Positions 56,913 to 64,000 of a stretch of 64,000 nt of DNA are shown piece by piece. The notes below the pieces were generated by a model. That model searched no databases. It was given only the letters and a program-made list of their open reading frames with translations, and had not been told where the DNA came from. The DNA comes from Dendrobium chrysotoxum (lineage: Eukaryota; Streptophyta; Magnoliopsida; Asparagales; Orchidaceae). The DNA is taken from NCBI GenBank assembly GCA_019925795.1, contig CM034304.1, positions 20,228,228 through 20,292,227 on the forward strand, given 5' to 3'. The translations under genes were made by a program, and so were the position numbers. Positions within the stretch are counted from its first letter, which is position 1. Every line of letters starts with the position of its first letter.

Positions 56913-58297
56913 CCCTGGGCTTTGGAGGTGGAACCAGCAAACACCACATATTTGATCTCCATATCAGAGATAGGAGCAATAAGGAAGTCAGTGAGGTGAT
57001 TGGGAATGGTAGAGTCAGCAGGGATGGGAGGCAGAGAAGCATTATTTGGCTTAGGGGAGTTGTAGAGTTTTTGAAAGTAGAAAACAGCCGCCTTAGAAAT
57101 ATCCTCCTGAGAGGAAAGAATACCATCCTCAGTGTGAAGCTCATTAATACGACTGTAACAACCTTTGGACTTAATCCTGGCATAGAGAAAACCCTGGTCA
57201 TCTTCACCTTTTGAGAGCCAATTAGCTTTGCCACGTTGTATAACCCAGGAGCTCCAGGCCTTATGAAAGGAAGAGAGGAGAGAATTGATATCCTTCAGAG
57301 TAGCATTTAGGGTATGTTCAAGAGGACGATCTTGAATATGGGAGTAGCAAGTTTTTTGGGATTCTTCGAGCATCTTAATACTTTTGACCAAGTAAGAAGA
57401 ATTAGACCATTCCTTCTGCTTAATCAGACCTTTAAGATCTTTAAGCTTATTGTAAAAGGCAAAGATGGGGCTACCTTGAGATTGAGTAGCAAAAATAGAA
57501 ATTAAGCCATTCCAGAAACTATCAAAAGAGAGCAAATAGTTCTTGAACTGAAATCTAACATAAGACTGGATAGGGTTGCCCGAGAGGAGCACCAAAGGGG
57601 AGTGGTCAGAGCAAGAAGCAGGTTCCACTTTGTAGAAAGAGGTAGGAAAAAACTGAAGCCAAGCAGAGTTAACCAAAACTCTATCCAATTTAGCATGAAT
57701 GGGGTCGTCGACCCGCTGATTAAACCAAGTATAAAACATTCCCGAGGATGGAAGGTCCAATAAGCCAGAGCCAAATATCCAGTTATTCATTTCTTCCAGC
57801 CGACTATGATGAAAAGGCCTGCCACCAGCCTTTTCCTCCACGGTCCTGCAGCAGTTAAAATCCCCTAAGACTACCCAAGGAGAAGTGATGGAGGATGCAA
57901 GACTGAGTAATTGTTGCCAAAGAGAGGACCTTTCAGCAGGTGTATTGGCAGCATAAACAATAGAAATGAGCATAGGTGGCAGAGAACCAACCTGAAAGTT
58001 CCCATGAATGAGCTGCGAGGTTATGAGAGTGTGAGAGAAGGAGATGTTTTTGGGATTCCATTTAATCCATATTCGGCCAGGAGAGGATACACCAAAGTTG
58101 TTACAGCTGAGTTCGTTTGGGAAGATGTTGTGAGAGTTTAGAAACCAAGGGTCGGCAACAGAAGCAGTAGGCACCTTGGCTTCTAAAATGCAGAGCATGT
58201 CAAGATGAAAAGAAGAAGCAAATTTCTTACAGGCAAGAACTCTATCAGGAGAGTTGAATCCCCTGACGTTCCAGCAACCAATAGGTCCGAAGGTCAT
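56795..58297 (-). pseudogene. LINE ORF2, N-terminal part: AP-type endonuclease
   Basis: Endonuclease residues stand in the usual order: N10 (CWNVRGF), E39 (LEAK), D146 and N148 (LGDFNC), D205 (KLDRVLV), D231-H232 (CSDHSPL). All are present. The segment up to about residue 460 leads into the RT lead domain. At about 56912 one base is missing in the GGGCC-CGACGG stretch: the conserved GPDGF(T) continues only in the next frame, and the last 38 or so residues of this frame are spurious. The enzyme nicks target DNA to prime reverse transcription. Confidence 0.9.
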
Positions 58298-59664
58298 TTA
58301 GACTTAGAGTTGGATGAGCGCGTTTTATTCTTAGCACTCTTACCTTTTGGTCCTTTGGGGATTTTAGGCGCTTCAGTTGTCCCATTAGGGGAGTTAACAG
58401 AAGAGGAGGGAACCTCATCAGGTGGTTCTTCAGGCTGCAGTATAGCAAATCTGTTAGGGGAAGAAAGAGGCGGATCAGCTGATAAGAGAATAGCTGCCGC
58501 GGAGGAAGGGGCATGGGTGGGAGAAGTCGGGAGAGTGGAGGTTCCCGAGAGGTTGTTATGGTTATTAAAAGAATTATGAGAGGATGACACTTCATCCGTG
58601 GGGGAGTTCAAATTAGGGATATCGTCCCTAAAAGGAAGGATCGGGTTAGATATGGTGGGTGGGGTGGGGAGAATGGCAGGATGATCTGCAGGGGTAGAGA
58701 TAGGGAGCTGTTGTGAAGGGGAGGTAGTAAGAAGCGGTTGTCTGAGTGTAGGCATCTGAGGAGTGACAGAAATGGCGTGAATAGAAGTATTAGTGGAAGG
58801 AAGAGGAGGTTTATGGATAGGAGGCTTGGAGGGCCTAGCCCGAGAAGAGCTCCTTCCCCGGACAGGTCCTGAGGGCGGTTTTGGTTGAGGGTTAATGTGG
58901 CATAGGGAAGAAGGGTGAACAATCGAGCCGCATCCAGCACATGGAGAGGGCTTCCAGTCGTAAAGAACTTTAAGAGAAACATCATCACCGTCCAACGAAA
59001 TCGGGATTTCATCAGGGAGAGGGGAAGTGCTAGAGACCAAAATGCAAACACGGGCAAATGTGAGCCTGGTTTTCCGGGCAGTGAGAGCGTCCACCGCGAG
59101 AGGGTGACCAATGAAACTCGCAATTTTTGAGATCCCCAAGGGGTTCCATACAGCTAAAGGCAAGTCAACAATTTTTATCCAGATAGGTATAGAAGAAAAC
59201 TCATCTCGTTTTGGCTTGAATTTAGGCGTCCACTTCTGCAAAATGAAAGGGCGGCCGAAAAAGAACCAGGGCCCCCCTGACCAGGCGACCTGATAGTCTT
59301 CCGGAGAGGAGAATCTGAAGAGGAAGAAGCCATCATTCATAGAAAGGAGTTCCACCGATCCTTTTGGGTTCCAGGCTCTCTTAACAGTGTTAAGAAGGCT
59401 CAGGTAAGTTGGTCTTGGGCCAATAGAATATCCGACAAGAGAAGAGCTCCAATCCGTGACACCAAGGGCCAGGTCATCAGCAGAGAAGGGAATCTTAGAA
59501 GTAGGGGGGACGAACTTCAAAGAGAATTCACCAGCCACCGGATCATCTTTCGTGAGATTGGAAACAAAGTTCAAACCCATAGGGAAAACGGGGTCAGAGG
59601 AGGTGGAAGGGACAACTCCAGGTAAAAGGGGAAAGTCATTGAGATAAGAGGAGGAGGAAGCCAT
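58294..59664 (-). CDS. LINE ORF1 (Gag-like, DUF4283 plus zinc knuckle)
   Basis: 456 residues, intact. Residues 70-215 match the DUF4283 type (FRFSSPEDYQVAWSGGPWFF, LPLAVWNPLGISKIASFIG, TFARVCILV). A CCHC knuckle CAGCGSIVHPSSLC lies at 242-255. The tail (260-456) is Pro/Ser-rich with basic patches (RGRSSSRARPSK) and ends in Lys/Ser. This product of plant L1 elements binds RNA and forms the transposition particle. The stop TGA (58296-58294) overlaps the ORF2 start as ATGA. Confidence 0.9.
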   Translation of the reverse strand: MASSSSYLNDFPLLPGVVPSTSSDPVFPMGLNFVSNLTKDDPVAGEFSLKFVPPTSKIPFSADDLALGVTDWSSSLVGYSIGPRPTYLSLLNTVKRAWNPKGSVELLSMNDGFFLFRFSSPEDYQVAWSGGPWFFFGRPFILQKWTPKFKPKRDEFSSIPIWIKIVDLPLAVWNPLGISKIASFIGHPLAVDALTARKTRLTFARVCILVSSTSPLPDEIPISLDGDDVSLKVLYDWKPSPCAGCGSIVHPSSLCHINPQPKPPSGPVRGRSSSRARPSKPPIHKPPLPSTNTSIHAISVTPQMPTLRQPLLTTSPSQQLPISTPADHPAILPTPPTISNPILPFRDDIPNLNSPTDEVSSSHNSFNNHNNLSGTSTLPTSPTHAPSSAAAILLSADPPLSSPNRFAILQPEEPPDEVPSSSVNSPNGTTEAPKIPKGPKGKSAKNKTRSSNSKSK

Positions 59665-59824
59665 ATAGAGGGACAGGGCGGGGAGGGGAAGCTTCTCCCC
59701 AGGCGGTGGCGGGAAGGGAGCAAAGCAAGGAGGGGGGCGGGAAGGTGCTAGGGCAAGGAAAAAACCCTAGCAGAGCGATGATGACTTTTTACTTTGGACG
59801 AATTTACTAAAAAATTCGCTCGAA

Positions 59825-59841
59825 GTAAATTGAAGGATTTT
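59825..59841. repeat. LINE target-site duplication, right copy
   Basis: GTAAATTGAAGGATTTT, identical to 54212-54228; marks the LINE 5' end. Confidence 0.93.
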
Positions 59842-59869
59842 AAGACCTGTAACGGGAATAATAATCATC

Positions 59870-59970
59870 CCGAAGCCCTCGGTCGTCGAATCTCTAATCC
59901 AGCTGGGCAGATTTGAAAGGCAAGTGCCTCCCAACCTCCGTATGCAGGGAGGGGTTGTCAGGAGACAGTC
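59870..59970. repeat. Hairpin module, copy 3
   Basis: CCCTCGGTCGTCGAATCTCT ... AAGTGCCTCCCAACCTCC, close to copy 2, but the closing GGGAGGTTG is altered (TGTCAGGAGACAGTCG), so the outer stem is weaker. Confidence 0.7.
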
Positions 59971-60344
59971 GAAATTTTGAACAAAATAAAGGACCCCCAC
60001 AATTAATTTAAAATAATAATAAAATAAAAAATAATTATAATAATTAAAACAAATTATGTGTCATTTCAATTCAAAAAAGAAAGAGGGGAGGAAAGGGCAA
60101 AATGAATTGAATTGCTTGATATGGGTAATTACTTCATATAAGGACGATGATAATTGGAGAGGATCCAAATCCCAATATTATTATTATTCAATTTGCTTGT
60201 AAAACATTTTCAGAAGCACATCTACATTATCAGCTTGCAAACTTTGTGAGGTTCTCCTGTTTTTTGTGGACAAATCTGAGTCTGAAAACTATCTTCTTTT
60301 CTCTAAGGAAAATTTAAACTGCTACTAGCAACTTCAGTTCTTTT

Positions 60345-60870
60345 AAACAGGATTGATGAAGGTGGTTTTGGATTTGTGTAAAAGAGTCGGTTAGCAGATG
60401 GTACTATAATAAATGTGAAGCTGTCTTCAAAGTCAAGTCAAGAAAATCATGAATTGGTAAATGAGATATGCATGATTTCTGCATTACAACAGCCAAATCT
60501 TGTAAAGCTTTATGATTGTTATATTGAAGGAAATCAGTTATTGTTAGTAAATGAATGTTTGGAAAATTATAGACGTGCAGGTGCTTTTATGGGCCAGAAC
60601 AATATCAGTTAAAGCTAGATTGGTCCACAAGACACAAGATTTGTCTGGGCATAGCTATAGGTCTTGCTAATCTGCATGAAAAATCAATGCTGAAGCTTGT
60701 TCATGGAGACATAAAAGCTACAAATGTGTTGTTAGATATTGATCTCAGCGCCAAAATATCAGATTTTGGATTGAAGGGAAACACCCATATTGGCTATTGG
60801 ATCCGCGACCCACTTCTTCAAGTGGACAGAAGGCGATACTCCTACAATAGCATCAATCTATATGCTAAGA
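60345..60870 (+). pseudogene. Receptor-like kinase fragment (LRR-RLK VIII-2-like kinase domain)
   Basis: Acceptor-like TTTTAAACAG precedes a glycine loop (DEGGFGFV then stop). Then come INVK with the ATP-site Lys, NEICMISALQQPNLVKLYDCYIEG and a hinge NEC, followed after a stop by DWSTRHKICLGIAIGLANLHE, HGDIKATNVLL and ISDFGL. The pattern ADGT-SSKS-NEI-MISALQ-PNLVKLY-C-IEGNQLLL is that of plant LRR-RLK VIII-2 kinases. HRD has become HGD, the APE region is lost and there are two stops. Only the N-terminal two thirds of the kinase domain is present; no LRR part. It looks like a captured or duplicated fragment in intron 7 of the mannosidase. Confidence 0.8.
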
Positions 60871-60959
60871 AATCTTTCGCATGTGCTCCGATCTTTATGT
60901 CAAGCTCATAAATACAAGATTTGAGAATCCTTCGCAGATTTCTTAAAAGTGCTCAAAAA

Positions 60960-61120
60960 CCTCAATGATGGCCGTGTTGACAGAAAATCTCAACTGAAGG
61001 GGACCCTATTTTCAAAAAACTGAAAGCCCAATGCAAAATGCAAAATTTTTAAAGTTATTGCAAATCACCCCGTTGATGGCCGTGTTGATAGAAAATCTCA
61101 ACCGAAGGGATAAATTCTCA
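60960..61120 (+). repeat. Direct repeat, about 107 bp apart
   Basis: GATGGCCGTGTTGA(C/T)AGAAAATCTCAAC(T/C)GAAGGG begins at about 60967 and 61074. No ORF. Confidence 0.75.
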
Positions 61121-61129
61121 AAGCCTATT

Positions 61130-62690
61130 AAAATTTTAAAATCTAATATCTATCAAATTTTAAACATTTAAATAAAAATTTAATCATCAAAAACTTAAAA
61201 CTAAAATACATCCACACTTTGCACCGGTTTGACGAGGAAGATGAATTGAAGAATAACTTCAGCTCACAAAGAGCAAATATCTTGTGAAATGTATTACTAC
61301 AACTCATTCTTAGTTGATTCATCGTCAGTAGGGATGTAGCACGTGCCATTTGACTGGGTGGTTTTGCTGTTAAATGACACCACTATATTACAGTCACAAC
61401 CAAAGCCTGTATGTTCCCTAATGATTAAAAGCTCATTGAGTAATAAATTATAGGGTGCACTCTACAAAATATAAAGCCTTTTGTTAGCTAAGGTTGACTT
61501 AAATTCACTATCTTAGGCAAACATCCACCCTAGGTCTATAATGTATTCTTGGATGAAGCAAATCATGGCTGCCGATAAGATTTTTTTTTTAGGTTGGGTC
61601 GGCTACCACCTCTGACTAAGTAGACCAGAGACCATAAGACGACATGATGCAACTTAAGTTCTATAGCCAATGGGAGAACACTAGGAATGCAATAAGATAC
61701 TTCCTTTCAATAAACATAAACCACCACCAATATAATGAAACTTAATAGAAAATAGATATAAGTAAATGATTAGGAAATTTTGCAAAGAAACAAACTAAAA
61801 CTTAAAATTAACTATCCTCAGAATAACCTAGAAAAGTCACCTCACATGCAAATCATGAAAATAGAGAATGATGCTCAAAGGGAAAATCAAACTAGTGGTT
61901 TGCCATAGAAATTATGATTCAGCTGAAGTCGGGGCTCTTCCGGCAAATACCAACAAATGGGGTACAAGAACACCTTACACTCACAATATTTGGAGAAGAA
62001 AGATACAAGTGGAAGGGAAACCATGGAGAGAAGAAATAGATAGAAGACCGAGAAGAAGAAATATGTGTAGGAAGAAGATAACTCTCAAGCTAGGAAGAAA
62101 ACACTAAGGTTTGGATTCGTTTTCACCAACTACAACCCTCTTCCAACAACAAATCAGTCATATTTTATGGGAGAAGAAGGCTTAATAGCCCACATAAATG
62201 TGCCACCCAACTAGCCAATAGAATCCAATCAATACAACCACTTTTTGAGAAGATAAAATACTATTCTAGGAATCAACAAGGAGGGAAATGAAAGGGTAGC
62301 AGCAGGGAAACCAAAGCCTGCTTGGAAAATCAACAATCAACCAATATGGGAATCCGAATTCAGCATGGTGAACCAACAATAGGGAATCCAAAATCAATTT
62401 GGAAAACCAACAGCCAACCAACATGGGAAGAGATAGGCCAAGCCCAATAAGGAAAAAACAACCCAAAGATTAAATGCCCATTTAGCCACCAAGGTGCAAG
62501 GAAACAAATTCAACAATAGTGGAAAGCTAATGGAGAGAAATTACCTAAGAGCACTAAACCCAAACATGATCATGGGTTGATTTCCATCATAGAGTACATA
62601 AAAAAAATATAGTCCAAAATTACATAGCATCAAAAATATAAGAAAATAAAATATAAAATATAAAATGATAATCCTTAATTGCATAAATTC
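61130..62690. other. Probable 3' UTR/LTR DNA of the chromovirus, unresolved
   Basis: No gene. Two units of about 79 bp (TTGGAAAA(T/C)CAACA...CAACCAA(T/C)ATGGGA) begin at about 62319 and 62398. Position and composition fit the 3' LTR of the - strand element to the right, but no TG...CA ends or TSD could be set. Confidence 0.4.
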
Positions 62691-62692
62691 TC

Positions 62693-64000
62693 CTATGGTA
62701 GAAGAATCTCATCTCCTGATGAGAATGCCTCAGTAACACGTTGATAGATATCAGGACGACGAATCTGTAATTCCTCTGCTTCAATCCAAGAGCAGTCAGT
62801 CAAGGGACGTCCACTCCATTTAACCAGGAACCGTTTGTGCACTCCACGCCTTATCTGGGTAGTTCGGATGTCCAAAACATCATCAATGCGATCATCTTTG
62901 GTCTGAAATGGAATAGTAAGGGCCAAGGTCTCTATGTCTACTGAATCAGTTGGTTCTCCTTCATATGTAGTAAGATCGGCCACATTAAACACATGGGAAG
63001 TTCCAACAGAAGGTAGAAGATCTAGCAGATAAGCATTTGTTCCCAATCTTTGTAGTATCCGGAAAGGACCAAATTTCTTTCGACTTAGTTTGCCAAATGT
63101 ACCAATGGGAAAGCGCTGTCGTCGAAAGTAAGCTATAACTAAATCCCCCTCTTGAAAATAACACTCTCTACGATGTTTGTTAGCAGCTATTTTGTATTTA
63201 GCATTTATCATACAGAGTTTCTCTAGGACCTGATGTTTGACCGATTGAATATGATCAACAATTTCTGTAGCTTCAACATTGATTCTACTAGTTATGGGTA
63301 TTAAAGTTCGGTCTAAGATGTGGGGAATAGGTTGACCATAAATAATTTCAAACGGAATTTTTTCAGTAGATCGGTTAGGGGAATTATCATATGCAAATTC
63401 GGCTTGGGGTAAAATCAAATCCCATTAAGGTCTTTCTCCAACAAAACACCTAAGCAAATTTCCTAAACTTTTGTTTACCAGTTCAGTTTGTCCATCCGTT
63501 TGTGAATGATATGCACTGCTGAATTGGAGAGTAGCCCCTAATTTTGACCAAAGTGTTCTCCAAAAATGACTTAAGAACCTAGTATCTCTAGGTATGCCGT
63601 GTAGTTTCACAATTACTTTAAAAAATAAATCAGCTACATGAGATGCATCAGAGGTTTTCTTACAAGGGATGAAATATGCCATTTTGCTAAATCGGTGAAC
63701 AACAACAAACACAGAATCAAACTTTCGGGCTATTACAGGTAATCCCAAAATGAAGTCCATGGAGATATCTTTCCAAAGTTTGTTTGGAATTGGAAGTGGT
63801 GTGTATAGACCAGTGTTTTGAGTGGTTCTTTAGAATGATTGATAGGTTTTACATTGGTTTACAAACTTCGTTATATGTTTTCGCATGTGGGGCCAGTAAT
63901 ATCGTTCTTCAACTAAGGCTGTAGTTTTTCCTTGATCAAAATGCCCTCACAAACCTCCACCATGAAGTTCTTGGATGAGTTTTTCACATAAAGAGCTTGG
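62693..64000 (-). pseudogene. pol: Ty3/gypsy chromovirus integrase with chromodomain (left end of element; continues off window)
   Basis: The - strand shows the HHCC finger region (about 63960-63830: ELHGGG, GHF, YYWPHM), the DDE core with D in MDFILGLP (63760), and QTELVNKSL with the catalytic Glu (about 63480). The GPY-type C-terminal module follows (LSRKKFGPFRILQRLG, about 63060). A chromodomain at about 62900-62730 (IDDVLDIRTTQIRRG...FLVKWSGRPLTDCSWIEAEEL) closes the protein. The chromodomain places it among chromoviruses and would steer integration to marked chromatin. TAA near 63425 splits the frame. The second catalytic Asp is missing: HGIP runs straight into RDTRFLSHFW, six residues short. 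Confidence 0.85.

Larger units (their letters stand above)
54229..59824 (-). mobile_element. L1-type LINE, 5.6 kb, near-intact, with 17-bp TSD
   Basis: Order on the - strand: short 5' UTR (59824-59665), ORF1, ORF2 with endonuclease and RT, 3' UTR (54743-54229), short A tail. The perfect TSD (54212-54228 / 59825-59841) defines both ends, so it is full length or close to it. The only coding defect seen is one missing base near 56912 in ORF2. This points to a fairly recent insertion, into DNA that already carried hairpin modules on either side. There is no RNase H domain after the RT. Confidence 0.93.

Noticed and set aside
56848..57234. 128-codon - strand frame within LINE ORF2
   Set aside because: Alternative frame of the endonuclease-RT region; only its last part overlaps the true frame after the single-base deletion.
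61868..62107. 79-codon basic frame near the chromovirus
   Set aside because: A/G-rich sequence gives a Lys/Arg-rich product by composition; antisense to the presumed LTR.
1..64000. tRNA, rRNA or snoRNA genes
   Set aside because: No cloverleaf with A and B boxes or rRNA core was seen by eye; the only tRNA-related match is the copia primer site at 23770-23781. tRNAscan-SE would settle it.

Overview
The window looks like nuclear DNA of a flowering plant, probably a eudicot. It has one spliced plant-type gene with GT-AG introns, AT-rich intergenic DNA, and a dense stack of plant transposable elements: Ty3/gypsy of the Tat lineage and chromoviruses, Ty1/copia, L1-type LINE, Mutator-like, hAT and other TIR elements. 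No tRNA, rRNA or prokaryotic-type operon was seen. The species cannot be named from the sequence.

Layout. 1-8761 is the coding part of a Tat-lineage Ty3/gypsy element on the + strand: a Pro/Arg-rich N-terminal region, Gag, protease, RT, a first RNase H, a second archaeal-type RNase H, and integrase. It is broken by frameshifts and by about eleven stop codons, each explained by C-to-T change at CAG, CAA or CGA. Its 3' side (8762 to about 13620) is non-coding and built of tandem repeats (55-bp palindromic, 295-bp and 237-bp units). It is followed by a promoter-like stretch with a W-box cluster and a TATA box at 14283, then AT-rich DNA to about 19700. 19868-23783 is a truncated copia element on the - strand. 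Its tRNA-Met primer site and LTR (from 23784) are visible, and the U3 holds about 20 degenerate palindromes. 25304-29062 has the C-terminal half of a MULE transposase followed by two tandem, diverged copies of an ORF family I do not recognise. About 760 bp further on is a near-perfect nested palindrome (29822-29932). A 1.5-kb element with long inverted repeats lies at about 31905-33405.

The only host gene is the 5' part of a GH38 alpha-mannosidase (33854-50184, + strand). Seven exons encode 319 residues of a protein that is normally about 1000 residues long. Intron 3 is 14.3 kb and holds gypsy remnants, an LTR, a 450-bp hAT MITE with an 8-bp TSD and a 940-bp MULE-type element with a 10-bp TSD. 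Exon 8 is not found in the last 13.8 kb. That stretch holds a nearly intact 5.6-kb LINE (- strand, perfect 17-bp TSD, one frameshift), a receptor-kinase pseudogene fragment, and the integrase-chromodomain end of a chromovirus at the right edge.

Apart from the mannosidase exons, essentially everything that codes is transposon-derived. The stretches most in need of explanation are the MULE-accessory ORF pair with its neighbouring nested palindrome, the palindrome array in the copia U3, and the palindromic repeats in the Tat 3' region.
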